Assembly (NCBI RefSeq): GCF_003851685.1 | Contig: NZ_CP027727.1 | Span: forward strand, 3,472,001-3,536,000 | Direction: 5' to 3' | Length of the DNA: 64,000 nucleotides | DNA from: Pseudomonas sp. R5-89-07 | Lineage (GTDB): Bacteria > Pseudomonadota > Gammaproteobacteria > Pseudomonadales > Pseudomonadaceae | Part shown: in pieces, positions 51,763 to 60,707 of the stretch | How the letters are laid out: every line of letters starts with the position of its first letter | Position numbering within the stretch: the stretch's first letter is position 1 | The notes under the pieces: generated by a model | The model's database searches: none | What the model saw: only the letters and a program-made list of their open reading frames with translations | What the model was told of the DNA's origin: nothing | Position numbers and translations under genes: made by a program

Positions 51763-52950
51763 ATGTGGTGGCCGATGTACTTGATATTTTTTGGTTTCTT
51801 TGCAGCCGAGGGCATTATCTATCCGTTCTGGCCGACCTGGCTAGACACGCTGGGGTTCAGCGCCAGTCAGATAGGTTTGCTAATCGCGGCAGCTTATTGG
51901 CCTCAAATTGTGACCGGGGTGTTGATTACCTATGCCGCGGACTGGCGCATCGATCAAATTTACCTGGCCGCATTCCTAAGTTTTTCAGCAGCCATCAGTA
52001 CGCTGCTGTTTTATTTCCTACCCACCTCTCTATTCACTTTCATCGCGTTGAGCATTTCGTTCGGCGGCCTGTGGATGGTCGTGCTGCCCCTGTGCGAGTC
52101 GTATCTGCTTAAACGAGATAAACAATCCATTCAAAATTACGGTTGGGTAAGAGCAGTTGGCTCTTCAGCATTCATTTTAACATCGACACTGGGTGGTGTT
52201 TTTTTTACTTTTTATGGGCTTTCATGGGTGCCTATCAGCGTTGCAGCAAGCATGTTTTTTACAGCATTGAGTTGTTTATGGTTAAGACATCGAGTCCCAA
52301 ATAAAAACGTCTCTAACAATTCTCAGCGCGCTAAAAAACCAGACTGGCGGCGGCTATTCGAAAACAAAACGCTGCTATTGGCAATTGCTTCGGCAAGCAT
52401 CATTCAGTTAAGCCATACATTGTACTTTGCCACAGCCTCAATAAACTGGGGACTTAAAGGTTATTCATCGACTACCGTTGGATTATTTTGGTCAGTTGCT
52501 GTGATTGCTGAGATTACCTATTTTGCGTTCTCGAATAAAATCCTCAAATCCTTCTCTCCCTTATCTATCGTGATTTTGTCCAGTTTATGTGCGTCGCTTC
52601 GCTGGGCACTCTTCTCTAACAGCGACGCCCTATCACTCATCATCGTAGGGCAATGCATGCACGCTCTGAGTTTTGCTGCTTATCACACGGCGATTATGCG
52701 CTTTATCCGCGATCACGCTCCGCACGACATACAGACTTTAACCCAGGGGTTCTATTATTCTTTCGCGGTAGCAATACCCATGGGGATAGCCACGCCGTTT
52801 TCCGGTTATCTTTATGAGAAAATGCCCAATGGGTCTTTTTATGTAATGGCCACCATAGCCTTACTCGGCGCGCTACTAGCCTTGATTGCTTATCAAAAAA
52901 CGCGGAACTTCAAGCATGACGACACACACGTTTACAGCGGTCTGTTTTGA
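51763..52950 (+). CDS. MFS transporter (MFS_1-like, HcaT type)
   Basis: 395 aa with 12 hydrophobic segments. The opening FFAAEGIIYPFWPTWLDTLGFSA matches the HcaT/nucleoside-symporter-like branch. The ATG has only a weak ribosome-binding site (GGGTAA), and a terminator precedes it. Very AT-rich (23 of 60 G+C in 52201-52260). The last 35 nt overlap the phosphatase gene. It may move the carbamoylated product or its precursor; direction unknown. Confidence 0.82.
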   Translation: MWWPMYLIFFGFFAAEGIIYPFWPTWLDTLGFSASQIGLLIAAAYWPQIVTGVLITYAADWRIDQIYLAAFLSFSAAISTLLFYFLPTSLFTFIALSISFGGLWMVVLPLCESYLLKRDKQSIQNYGWVRAVGSSAFILTSTLGGVFFTFYGLSWVPISVAASMFFTALSCLWLRHRVPNKNVSNNSQRAKKPDWRRLFENKTLLLAIASASIIQLSHTLYFATASINWGLKGYSSTTVGLFWSVAVIAEITYFAFSNKILKSFSPLSIVILSSLCASLRWALFSNSDALSLIIVGQCMHALSFAAYHTAIMRFIRDHAPHDIQTLTQGFYYSFAVAIPMGIATPFSGYLYEKMPNGSFYVMATIALLGALLALIAYQKTRNFKHDDTHVYSGLF

Positions 52951-53623
52951 TATGGACGGCGTCCTTATTCAGTCACGCGAAGTTATTGAACATGCCTGGT
53001 CTAGTGTGGCGCGGGAATATGGCATTGAAATTAGTCAAGACTTCATACATGAGCATATCCATGGTCGACCTGGGGAGTATACGCTGCAGGCTCTCTTTCC
53101 CAACTTCAATCAACCAACCCGGCGCACTATCAAAGAACAAGTAGATGCTGCAGAAGAGGTGGCAGTCTGTTCGTTAGTACCTGGGGTGGCAAAGCTGATT
53201 GCTCAACTGCGGGAACGATCAGTTCCGTTGGCACTGGTAACCAGTAGTTGGCCCGCTCGTATCGCCTATGTACTCAGTCATCACGGTCTGGAAACTGCCT
53301 TTGAATGTATCGTTTCACGCGAAGATGTCAGCCGTGGAAAGCCAGCTCCCGATTGCTATCAGCTAGCGGCTCGAAAATTAAACACCCCCATCAATGAATG
53401 CCTTGTCTTCGAAGACTCCGTAAGCGGAGTCCAGTCGGCGGTAAGCAGCGGTGCGAAATGTCTCGGTATCGGCAATGACGTTTCGCTAATCAACTACGGC
53501 GCTAAGGCGGTGTACATCGACTTTGACGCTCTGCCAAGCATAGAAAGCTCGACGCCGACCTCTCTGTTTACTGAAAAGGGCTTGGTTGTCGGTAGCCATA
53601 GTTCCAGGAGATTACCTTCTTAA
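52916..53623 (+). CDS. HAD-family phosphatase (beta-phosphoglucomutase/Gph-like)
   Basis: 235 aa. Motif I FDMDGVLIQS, motif II VTSSWP, motif III lysine in RGKPAPDCY, motif IV FEDSVSGVQSA. It has an alpha-helical C1 cap. The start at 52916 overlaps the transporter gene by 35 nt. Such enzymes dephosphorylate sugar phosphates or similar metabolites. Its stop overlaps the next ATG by one base (TAATG). Confidence 0.88.
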   Translation: MTTHTFTAVCFDMDGVLIQSREVIEHAWSSVAREYGIEISQDFIHEHIHGRPGEYTLQALFPNFNQPTRRTIKEQVDAAEEVAVCSLVPGVAKLIAQLRERSVPLALVTSSWPARIAYVLSHHGLETAFECIVSREDVSRGKPAPDCYQLAARKLNTPINECLVFEDSVSGVQSAVSSGAKCLGIGNDVSLINYGAKAVYIDFDALPSIESSTPTSLFTEKGLVVGSHSSRRLPS

Positions 53624-54252
53624 TGACATCCACACTGAAATATGCCGCTATTCTTTGGGAGTACTTGTCCGAAGGGCGTCAGCATGAGACCTGTGATTTG
53701 CTCGTAGTCTGTGGGTCATACGATCTTCGTGTCTGCGACTACGCTTGTGAACTGCTTCGCAAGGGAGTAGCTGGCCACCTATTATTCACAGGCAATACGG
53801 GGAATTGGACGAGACACTTATGGGATAAAACCGAAGCCGAAGTTTTTGCTCGACGCGCGCTCGACCTTGGGATTCTGCATGAGCAATTCAGCTTGGAAAA
53901 GCGAGCAACCAACTTTGCTGAAAACATTGCCTTCACTAAAGAAATGTTTCCACAAATAAAAAGTGCTACTTTTCTTACCAAGCCAAACTCAATTCGCCGG
54001 GTAAAACTGACTTTACCTATCCAATGGCCCGGCCTTGATGCATGGGTTGATGCTCCGAGCTATTGTTTCCCTGAACAAACTTCCAATCAGGTGGGGGTGC
54101 TGGGATTAATCGACGAAATGGTGGGTGATGTACAGCGCATTATGCTGTATCCAGAAAAGGGCTTTCAGATCGGAGAAGAGTTACCGAAAAAAGTCGAGGC
54201 GGCGTGGAGGCACTTGATTGAGCTGGGCTTTAAAAACCACCTTACCAGTTAG
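53623..54252 (+). CDS. DUF218/YdcF-ElyC-like protein
   Basis: 209 aa. The Rossmann-like core has LLVVCGSYDLRVCDYACELL, then TEAEVFARRALDLGI and the ERATNFAEN-type motif KRATNFAENIAFTKEMF, typical of DUF218. Unlike ElyC/SanA it has no N-terminal membrane anchor, so it is cytosolic like YdcF, which binds SAM. Starts coupled to the phosphatase stop. The biochemical role is unknown; context suggests handling of a nucleotide or small-molecule intermediate. Confidence 0.82.
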   Translation: MTSTLKYAAILWEYLSEGRQHETCDLLVVCGSYDLRVCDYACELLRKGVAGHLLFTGNTGNWTRHLWDKTEAEVFARRALDLGILHEQFSLEKRATNFAENIAFTKEMFPQIKSATFLTKPNSIRRVKLTLPIQWPGLDAWVDAPSYCFPEQTSNQVGVLGLIDEMVGDVQRIMLYPEKGFQIGEELPKKVEAAWRHLIELGFKNHLTS

Positions 54253-54416
54253 TGTACCGCGCTTGGACAATGGCACCGCTCCAGCGTCGTCGTGCCCCTC
54301 ATCGCGCAATGCAGAACACCGATAGGATCAGGCAATACTCAAATTCAATCCGGCATAGCCCCCCAGCACTCTCCCACCTAGCATGGCCTCGCCTTATATC
54401 TTCAGGAGTGCGCCCC

Positions 54417-55250
54417 TTGAGTGCAGAAAAAACCATTTTTATCACCGGCGTCAGTAGCGGCTTTGGCCAGGCCCTGGCTAAGGAAGCTCTCGCTCAGGGC
54501 CATCGAGTGATCGGCACTGTACGCAGCGAATCCTCTCTGGCAGCCTTTGAGGCGCTCTCGCCTGAGCGGGTCCATGGGGTGCTTCTGGACGTTACCGACT
54601 TCGATGCCATCGACGCGGTGGTCGCGGCTGTTGAGGAACGGCACGGCCCGGTAGACGTGCTGGTGAACAACGCCGGTTATGGCCACGAGGGGATTTTCGA
54701 GGAGTCGTCGCTGGCAGAGATGCGCCGCCAATTCGACGTCAATGTATTTGGCGCAGTGGCGGTGAGCAAGGCGTTTGTGCCGTATTTTCGCCAGCGGCGG
54801 GCGGGGCATATCCTCAATATCACGTCCATGGGCGGCTACATCACCATGCCGGGCATTGCCTATTACTGCGCTAGCAAATTCGCGCTGGAGGGCATCTCTG
54901 ACACGTTGAGCAAGGAGCTTGCACCCTTCGATATTTTTGTCACGGCCGTGGCACCAGGGTCGTTTCGCACGGATTGGGCAGGCCGTTCGATGCAGCGTAC
55001 GCCGCGCAGTATCCGTGACTACGATGCGAGTTTCGACCCGGTGCGCAAAGCCCGTGAGAAAAAAAACGGCCATCAACCGGGCGACCCGCAGAAAGCCGCA
55101 CGCGCCATGCTGACGGTTATCGCCAGTTCCAGCCCGCCGGCTCACCTGCTGCTGGGCAGCGACGCCCTGGCCCTGGTGCGTGACAAGCTGCGCCGGACCG
55201 CGGAGAGTATTAAGCAATGGGAGGCGCTTAGCTGTTCTACGGATGGCTGA
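54417..55250 (+). CDS. Short-chain dehydrogenase/reductase
   Basis: 277 aa. A TTG start at 54417 is preferred because AGGAG lies 8 nt upstream and the cofactor motif TGVSSGFG follows at residue 9; longer in-frame starts would add non-homologous sequence. NNAG near 83 and the catalytic Y-C-A-S-K are present. It is followed after 2 nt by an AraC-family gene, forming a two-gene unit with GC-rich host-like codon use. Substrate unknown. Confidence 0.87.
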   Translation: MSAEKTIFITGVSSGFGQALAKEALAQGHRVIGTVRSESSLAAFEALSPERVHGVLLDVTDFDAIDAVVAAVEERHGPVDVLVNNAGYGHEGIFEESSLAEMRRQFDVNVFGAVAVSKAFVPYFRQRRAGHILNITSMGGYITMPGIAYYCASKFALEGISDTLSKELAPFDIFVTAVAPGSFRTDWAGRSMQRTPRSIRDYDASFDPVRKAREKKNGHQPGDPQKAARAMLTVIASSSPPAHLLLGSDALALVRDKLRRTAESIKQWEALSCSTDG

Positions 55251-55252
55251 GC

Positions 55253-56218
55253 ATGAATGTGGAGAGCGTGCAGTCGATGTCGAGACCCAAGGACCCGAGC
55301 ACATTGCGTATGGTGCAGTTGATGGGCCAGCTTGCGCCACTGGAGGGTTACAACCTGAGCCCGCTGGATGATGTGCGTTTTCTGCGTTCCAACCGGCCGC
55401 TGACACGCACGCCGGTTTTGTATGAACCGGGCATCGTTATCCTCTGTCAGGGGCGCAAACGCGGCTATCTGGGTGATGACGTTTACGTCTATGACGCCCA
55501 GCATTATCTGGTGGTGTCGGTGCCGGTACCCTTCACGATGGAGACCGACGCCAGCGAGGCACAGCCAATGCTGGCGGTGTACCTGCGTCTGGATTTCCCC
55601 CTGGCCGGCGAGCTGATTCAGCAGGTGGACGAGATATGGAACTTCCGCTCGGCTCAGCCCATGGGCATGTACGCCTCGCCCATGGACGAACCGCTGCGGC
55701 GGTCGACTCTGCGTTTTCTGGAGGTCATGGCCGACCGAACCGACGCGCAAATCCTAGGCCCGGCGATGCTGCGCGAACTCTACTACCGCATCCTCACCGG
55801 CGAACAAGGCGGCACGCTACGCGCCGCGATTGCCCAGCAGGGCCAATTCGGCAAGGTGACGCGCGCCATTCACAAAATCCACAGCTGTTACCACGAGCAT
55901 CTGGATGTAGAAGCACTGGCGCAGGAAGCGCAGATGAGCGTGCCCAACTTTCATCTGCATTTTCGCAAGGTGACCGATTCATCGCCGATGCAGTACCTCA
56001 AGTCGACACGCTTGCATCAAGCGCGATTACTGATGCTGCGTAACGACCTGACAGCGTCCAAGTCGGCATTTCTGGTGGGGTATGAAAGTGCTTCGCAATT
56101 TAGCCGCGACTTCAAGCGCCTCTTCGGCCGCACACCAATAGCGGAGGTGGCGTGGATGAAACGGACCTATGCGTTGCCGGCACCGACAACCCCGTCGCCC
56201 TTCGTGTCATCACACTGA
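55253..56218 (+). CDS. AraC-family regulator (AraC_N type)
   Basis: 321 aa. The N-terminal AraC_N domain includes VLYEPGIVILCQGRKRGYLG and LVVSVPVPF. The C-terminal HTH pair includes LAQEAQMSVPNFHLHFRKVT and FLVGYESASQFSRDFKRLFG. It begins immediately after the SDR stop, so the two are co-transcribed and it likely controls the SDR gene. Confidence 0.9.
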   Translation: MNVESVQSMSRPKDPSTLRMVQLMGQLAPLEGYNLSPLDDVRFLRSNRPLTRTPVLYEPGIVILCQGRKRGYLGDDVYVYDAQHYLVVSVPVPFTMETDASEAQPMLAVYLRLDFPLAGELIQQVDEIWNFRSAQPMGMYASPMDEPLRRSTLRFLEVMADRTDAQILGPAMLRELYYRILTGEQGGTLRAAIAQQGQFGKVTRAIHKIHSCYHEHLDVEALAQEAQMSVPNFHLHFRKVTDSSPMQYLKSTRLHQARLLMLRNDLTASKSAFLVGYESASQFSRDFKRLFGRTPIAEVAWMKRTYALPAPTTPSPFVSSH

Positions 56219-56244
56219 CCTTTAATCAGTCCTGTCTTATACCT

Positions 56245-56270
56245 AGCCCGCAATCGAGCGGGCTTTTCTT
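56245..56270 (+). terminator. Rho-independent terminator
   Basis: AGCCCGC, AATCGA, GCGGGCT followed by TTTCTT. It ends the SDR-AraC unit and lies against the convergent lipoprotein stop. Confidence 0.85.
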
Positions 56271-56736
56271 AATTTGCGATTAATTTTGCTGAAGTAGAGG
56301 CTTGTGGCTGCGATGATGCTGGAAGACTCACAGCGCTCAACTTCCCAGTAGCGTCATCTGGGAGCGTGTACATGGCGCCTGTGAGTGGGTCAACGATCAG
56401 CATGCCTATCAAGCCACCAATCAGCAGGTTGCCCCAGTACCAGCCACTGACAGTCGATTTCAGAGGAACAGTCGTCTCTGTGTAGCCTTCCTTCTGAAAT
56501 GTGACGGTGTAGCTTTGGCTTTTGAAGTAGCCCCTGCTCGTCTCCAGCAATGCTGTGCCTGGCGTGACGCCCTTCGACAGCACAGCTCCATTGCTGTTCT
56601 TGATTACGTAGTTTGCATTTGTCGGCACGCTGTACAGACCCACTTTCGGCTTACTATCGCTCACGATGCTGGCGCAGCCGCTAATGACAACCATCGCAGC
56701 AAACGCTACGGCACCTGCCACCTTTCCCATCTTCAT
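56269..56736 (-). CDS. PEGA-like lipoprotein
   Basis: 155 aa from ATG 56736 (GGAG 7 nt upstream). The lipobox is VISGCA with Cys near residue 21. The middle has a PEGA-type beta repeat (YTVTFQKEGYTETTVPL). A glycine-rich hydrophobic stretch follows (WGNLLIGGLIGMLIVDPLTGA). Likely an envelope lipoprotein of unknown role. A longer start further upstream is possible but lacks a ribosome-binding site. Confidence 0.72.
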   Translation of the reverse strand: MKMGKVAGAVAFAAMVVISGCASIVSDSKPKVGLYSVPTNANYVIKNSNGAVLSKGVTPGTALLETSRGYFKSQSYTVTFQKEGYTETTVPLKSTVSGWYWGNLLIGGLIGMLIVDPLTGAMYTLPDDATGKLSAVSLPASSQPQASTSAKLIAN

Positions 56737-57234
56737 ACAATCACTCCATTGCGCCTTCATTGGCATAGCCGAGATACGGCCGGCGCGGATTGTATCTGAG
56801 TGATGGCACTTAGACATATATGCCTGTCTAAAATACACGCCCTTTTCAAATATGCATTTATGCATTTATGCATTTATGCATTAAACGTAGCGCTGCCCTC
56901 TTGCCAAGGCCACCGCGTGCAATGCTTCGTCGCGTCTATTGGTGTACAGCGGATTCAGTTGGTCGAAATTTCCACGCACGACAACCCTATTACGTCAGCA
57001 CTTGCACCTGCGCGCCCACCGGCAATGACCAAGCCCGGCTACGAATGGGAGGCGCAGGCCGCAAGCTTCACGAGCAGCGCGAAGAAGTCTAAACCAAGCT
57101 GCCGAAACTCCAGGTTGAGGTGATCCTGCCCGAAAGCTGCCAGTGAGATCCTGGACTTGGGCGATGCCATCCGCATGCTGAGGCACACGGGCAAGCGGCT
57201 GTGGGGTCTGCGCTGGGACGAACCCCAGAAACGC
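56737..57234. other. Intergenic stretch without a supported gene
   Basis: It contains the 8-bp tandem repeat at 56852-56882. From about 57000 to 57180, short frames carry protein-like fragments (for example KLPKLQVEVILPES) broken by stops, suggesting a decayed gene. No intact gene, RNA or mobile-element end was recognised. Confidence 0.4.
56852..56882. repeat. Tandem octanucleotide repeat (ATGCATTT, nearly four copies)
   Basis: Copies at 56852, 56860, 56868 and 56876; the last loses its eighth base to A. It lies about 115 bp upstream of the lipoprotein start. Confidence 0.85.
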
Positions 57235-57259
57235 AAAAGCCCCGCTTTCGCGAGGCTTT
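57235..57259 (-). terminator. Terminator downstream of tRNA-Ser
   Basis: The minus strand reads AAAGCCTCGC, GAAA, GCGGGGCTTTT: a stem with one G/T-type mismatch and a short T-run, 11 nt after the tRNA 3' end. Confidence 0.7.
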
Positions 57260-57270
57260 CGTGTCAATCT

Positions 57271-57360
57271 TGGCGGGAAACCAGGGATTCGAACCCTGGG
57301 AACGCTATTAACGTTCGCCGGTTTTCAAGACCGGTGCATTCAACCACTCTGCCAATTTCC
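57271..57360 (-). tRNA. tRNA-Ser (anticodon UGA)
   Basis: 90 nt. The acceptor GGAAATT pairs with GGTTTCC before the discriminator G and encoded CCA. The anticodon loop CTTGAAA gives UGA. A long variable arm (class II) and T-loop GTTCGAATC are visible. Reads codon UCA and related serine codons. A local terminator follows. Confidence 0.96.
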
Positions 57361-57513
57361 CTTGTGCGTCACAGGATTATGATAGCTCATCCCGTCTCAG
57401 CGGGCGCCATAATACCCGAATGAAACACACTGTCAAACTCTCTGCATAGCTTGTTACAGAGCGTCTGTTATGATCTTTGCGACTGAACGTTTCAAAACTG
57501 AAGGAGTGTCGCC

Positions 57514-58185
57514 ATGCGCGAACAGAATTACGCAGTGAATGGCAACGCGCAGGCTGAGCAGCTTGAAGTCAGCCGCGTCTTGCGCAATACGTACGGCCTG
57601 CTCGCCCTTACCCTCGCATTCAGCGGCGTGATGGCTTACGTGGCCCAGCAGATGCGCGTCGGTTACCCGAATATCTTTGTCGTGTTGATCGGCTTCTATG
57701 GTCTGTTCTTCCTGACCAACAAGCTGCGTGACTCGGCGTGGGGCCTGGTGTCGGCGTTTGCCTTGACCGGCTTCATGGGCTTTATCCTCGGCCCGATCCT
57801 CAACCGTTACCTCGGCATGGCCGGCGGCGCGGAGGTGGTCAGTTCGGCGTTTGCCATGACCGCATTGGTGTTTGGTGGCCTGTCGGCGTACGTGCTGATC
57901 AGCCGTAAGGACATGAGCTTCCTGGGCGGCTTCATTACCGCTGGTTTCTTCGTGTTGCTGGCGGCTGTGGTAGCCGGCATGTTCTTCCAGATCAGCGGCC
58001 TGCAACTGGCGATCAGCGCAGGTTTCGTGCTGTTCTCCTCGGTGTGCATCCTGTTTCAGACCAGCGCCATCATCCATGGTGGTGAGCGTAACTACATCAT
58101 GGCCACCATCAGCCTGTATGTGTCGATCTACAACCTGTTTATCAGCCTGTTGCAGATCTTCGGCATCATGAGCCGCGACGACTGA
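57514..58185 (+). CDS. yccA: Bax inhibitor-1/YccA family membrane protein
   Basis: 223 aa with seven hydrophobic segments. The N-terminus VLRNTYGLLALTL and C-terminal ISLYVSIYNLFISLLQI are YccA landmarks. YccA interacts with and inhibits FtsH proteolysis. AAGGAG lies about 9 nt before the ATG, and a strong terminator follows. Confidence 0.93.
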   Translation: MREQNYAVNGNAQAEQLEVSRVLRNTYGLLALTLAFSGVMAYVAQQMRVGYPNIFVVLIGFYGLFFLTNKLRDSAWGLVSAFALTGFMGFILGPILNRYLGMAGGAEVVSSAFAMTALVFGGLSAYVLISRKDMSFLGGFITAGFFVLLAAVVAGMFFQISGLQLAISAGFVLFSSVCILFQTSAIIHGGERNYIMATISLYVSIYNLFISLLQIFGIMSRDD

Positions 58186-58199
58186 TTGTTAACGCTGTA

Positions 58200-58235
58200 A
58201 AAAATGCCCCGTATCGCGAGATACGGGGCATTTTT
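58200..58235. terminator. Bidirectional terminator between yccA and murB
   Basis: A 16-bp arm ending ATGCCCCGTATC, loop GCGA and perfect complement, with A/T runs on both sides. Serves both convergent genes. Confidence 0.93.
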
Positions 58236-58256
58236 ATTGGCCGCGGTGTTGGCCGA

Positions 58257-59276
58257 TCAGTACTGGTTGGGCTCCATCTCGAGCTCTACCCCGAAACGTT
58301 CGGCGATATCCCGCTGGATACGCAGCGCCAGGTTGGCAATGTCACGGCCGCTGGCCGCGCCATAGTTCACCAGCACCAGCGCTTGCATTTTATGCACGCC
58401 GGCATCGCCATCGCGAAAGCCCTTCCAACCCGCCTTGTCGATCAGCCAACCGGCGGCGAGCTTGGTCTGCCCGTCTGCCTGTGGGTAGGCCACCAGGTCC
58501 GGATACTGGCCTTTCAGTTCGGCAGCCAGGGCCTGGGGTACCAGCGGATTTTTGAAGAAACTGCCGGCATTGCCCAGCTCTGCCGGGTCTGGCAATTTTT
58601 CGCGACGAATACTGCAAATCGCCCGGCTTACGTCCGTCGGCGTAGCGTCGGTAATCCCCTGCCCGGCCAGGCGCTGCTGCACCGGGCCGTAGTCGAGTTT
58701 CAGGTGGCTGGCGCGGCTCAGGGCAAAACGCACGCGCAGGATCAACCAACGCCCGACTTCATGTTTGAACAGGCTGTCGCGGTAGGCAAACCTGCATTCC
58801 TGCAGGCTGAAGTCCCGCAGTTCTCCGGTCTGGCGGTCCAGCGCAGTGAGGCCGGCAAACACGTCCTTGATCTCAACGCCGTAGGCACCGATGTTTTGCA
58901 TGGGCGCCGCCCCCACCGTGCCCGGAATGAGGCTGAGGTTTTCCAGGCCGCAAAAACCCTGCTCAAGGGTCCATAGCACAAAGGGGTGCCAGGCTTCGCC
59001 CGCTTCAGCCTCGACCACCACGTGCACGCCGTCGTCGTGCAGCACGCGAATACCCTGGGTCGCCATGCGCAATACCAGGGCAGGCACATCCTGGGTCAGC
59101 AGCAGGTTGCTGCCGCCCCCGATCACCAGCAATGGCACACCGTGCGCCTCGGCGTAGGCCAGGGCTTGCTGCACATCGGCATCACTGCGGGCCTCGGCAA
59201 ACAGTTGGGCGCGTACATCGATGCCAAAGCTGTTGAAGGGTTTGAGCGATACCTGCGCCTGTACTTGCAAGGTCAT
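58257..59276 (-). CDS. murB: UDP-N-acetylenolpyruvoylglucosamine reductase
   Basis: 339 aa, type I MurB. The FAD site has VIGGGSNLLL, and IPGTVGAAPMQNIGAYG is the diagnostic segment. NAGSFFKNP carries the catalytic serine region. Reduces enolpyruvyl-UDP-GlcNAc to UDP-MurNAc in peptidoglycan synthesis, in the cytoplasm. Its start overlaps the phosphatase stop (ATGA). Last gene of the block seen here. Confidence 0.96.
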   Translation of the reverse strand: MTLQVQAQVSLKPFNSFGIDVRAQLFAEARSDADVQQALAYAEAHGVPLLVIGGGSNLLLTQDVPALVLRMATQGIRVLHDDGVHVVVEAEAGEAWHPFVLWTLEQGFCGLENLSLIPGTVGAAPMQNIGAYGVEIKDVFAGLTALDRQTGELRDFSLQECRFAYRDSLFKHEVGRWLILRVRFALSRASHLKLDYGPVQQRLAGQGITDATPTDVSRAICSIRREKLPDPAELGNAGSFFKNPLVPQALAAELKGQYPDLVAYPQADGQTKLAAGWLIDKAGWKGFRDGDAGVHKMQALVLVNYGAASGRDIANLALRIQRDIAERFGVELEMEPNQY

Positions 59277-59737
59277 AACCGCCCCTTCAATTCGATCACC
59301 AATAAATCACAGGCACGCTCGATCAGGTCCAGGACCCGCTCAAAACCTTGTTCGCCTTCGTAGTAAGGGTCTGGCACCTCGTCCACTTCGCCATCGAAAC
59401 GCTGCAGGAACAAATCCAGCTGTGCCTTGCCCTGCGCAGGCTGCATGGCCTTGAGGTTGCGCAGGTTGCTGTGGTCCATGGCCAGGATCAGGTCGTAACG
59501 CGCAAAGTCGGCGCGGGAGACCTGTTGGGCACGCTGGGATGACAAGTCATAGCCCCGCGCCAGGGCCGCACGTTGGCTGCGCTGATCCGGAGGATTGCCC
59601 ACATGCCATTCCCCCGTCCCTGCTGACGCCACCTCGATCTGGTCGGCCAAACCAGCGTCGCGTAACTTGTGGCGCAAGATGCCTTCGGCAGTGGGCGAAC
59701 GGCAGATATTGCCCAGGCAGACAAACAGGACCTCCAT
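59273..59737 (-). CDS. Low-molecular-weight protein tyrosine phosphatase
   Basis: 154 aa. The P-loop CLGNICRS near residue 8 supplies the CX5R nucleophile and arginine. The acid Asp lies in DPYYEG near 125. The ATG at 59737 overlaps the kdsB stop (TGATG). Dephosphorylates tyrosine-phosphorylated proteins; in this neighbourhood possibly linked to envelope polysaccharide control. Confidence 0.94.
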   Translation of the reverse strand: MEVLFVCLGNICRSPTAEGILRHKLRDAGLADQIEVASAGTGEWHVGNPPDQRSQRAALARGYDLSSQRAQQVSRADFARYDLILAMDHSNLRNLKAMQPAQGKAQLDLFLQRFDGEVDEVPDPYYEGEQGFERVLDLIERACDLLVIELKGRL

Positions 59738-60501
59738 CAAGCCCCCAGCAGGCGACGAACGCGCTCGAGATCTTCCTGTGTATCGACGCCTGCAGGCGGC
59801 GCTTCCAGCGCATCACCCACGTGGATACGCACGCCGTGCCACAGGGCCCGCAGTTGCTCCAACGACTCGGTGTTTTCCAGCCAGCACGGGCCCCAGCTGA
59901 CAAAGTCATGCAGGAAACCGGCGCGATAGGCGTAGATGCCGATATGACGGCGATATGGCACACCTTCCGGAAGTACGCCGGGGTTGCTGGCAAAGGCATC
60001 CCGTGCCCAGGGCAGCGTCGAGCGGCTGAACGTCAGGGCCAGGCCGTTGATATCGCTGACGACCTTCACCACGTTCGGGTTGAACAAGGTTTCGCTGTCT
60101 TCGATCGGTTCGGCCAGGGTCGCCATGCGCGCTTCGCCATGGGCCGCCAGGTTGGCGGCGACCTGGTCGATGACGCTGGGCGGGATCAACGGCTCGTCAC
60201 CTTGCACGTTCACCACGATGGCGTCGGGCGCCAGGCCCAGTTGCGTGGCCACTTCGGCCAGGCGGTCGGTGCCGGAATTATGGTCTTCGCGGGTCAGCAC
60301 GGCCTCGGCGCCGAACCCTTTGCAGGCTTCGATGATACGCGGGTCGTCGGTGGCCACCACCACCCGTTCAGCGCTGCTTTTGCAGGCCTGTTCCCACACC
60401 AGCTGGATCATCGGCTTGGCGCCGATCATTTGCAGCGGCTTGCCCGGCAGGCGGGTCGATGCATAGCGCGAGGGAATCACCACGGTGAAGGCGGTACTCA
60501 T
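59737..60501 (-). CDS. kdsB: CMP-KDO synthetase (3-deoxy-manno-octulosonate cytidylyltransferase)
   Basis: 254 aa. It begins [19 protein letters not shown], the nucleotide-binding signature of KdsB, and has [10 protein letters not shown] and [11 protein letters not shown]. Activates KDO with CTP for lipid A inner core synthesis. Overlaps the Trm112-like gene by ATGA and the phosphatase gene by one base. Confidence 0.96.
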   Translation of the reverse strand: MSTAFTVVIPSRYASTRLPGKPLQMIGAKPMIQLVWEQACKSSAERVVVATDDPRIIEACKGFGAEAVLTREDHNSGTDRLAEVATQLGLAPDAIVVNVQGDEPLIPPSVIDQVAANLAAHGEARMATLAEPIEDSETLFNPNVVKVVSDINGLALTFSRSTLPWARDAFASNPGVLPEGVPYRRHIGIYAYRAGFLHDFVSWGPCWLENTESLEQLRALWHGVRIHVGDALEAPPAGVDTQEDLERVRRLLGA

Positions 60502-60683
60502 TTATCCAGGCGCTCGTCGGTCGTCAGGGTGCGGGCTTCGCTTTCCAGCATCACCGGAATGCCGTCACGAATGGGGTAAGCCAGGCCGGCACCTTTGCTG
60601 ATCAGCTCGGTTTTGTCGGCGCTGAGCTTGAGCGGGCCTTTGCAGATCGGGCAAGCAAGGATGTCGAGCAATTTGGTGTCCAT
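60498..60683 (-). CDS. Trm112-like zinc protein (YcaR family)
   Basis: 61 aa. It contains CPICKGPL, one half of a zinc-binding site, and [14 protein letters not shown]. This small protein lies next to kdsB in many gammaproteobacteria (ycaR in E. coli). Precise role unknown; Trm112 homologues activate methyltransferases. Confidence 0.92.
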   Translation of the reverse strand: MDTKLLDILACPICKGPLKLSADKTELISKGAGLAYPIRDGIPVMLESEARTLTTDERLDK

Positions 60684-60707
60684 GAGTAATTCCTGGAGAT
60701 AAGCGGT

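Noticed and set aside
56852..56882. CRISPR array
   Set aside because: The repeats are 8-bp direct tandem units without spacers.
49557..57360. Integrative element inserted at tRNA-Ser carrying the carbamoyltransferase genes
   Set aside because: The AT-rich genes end 3 kb from the tRNA, host-like genes lie between, and no integrase or direct repeat of the tRNA end was seen.
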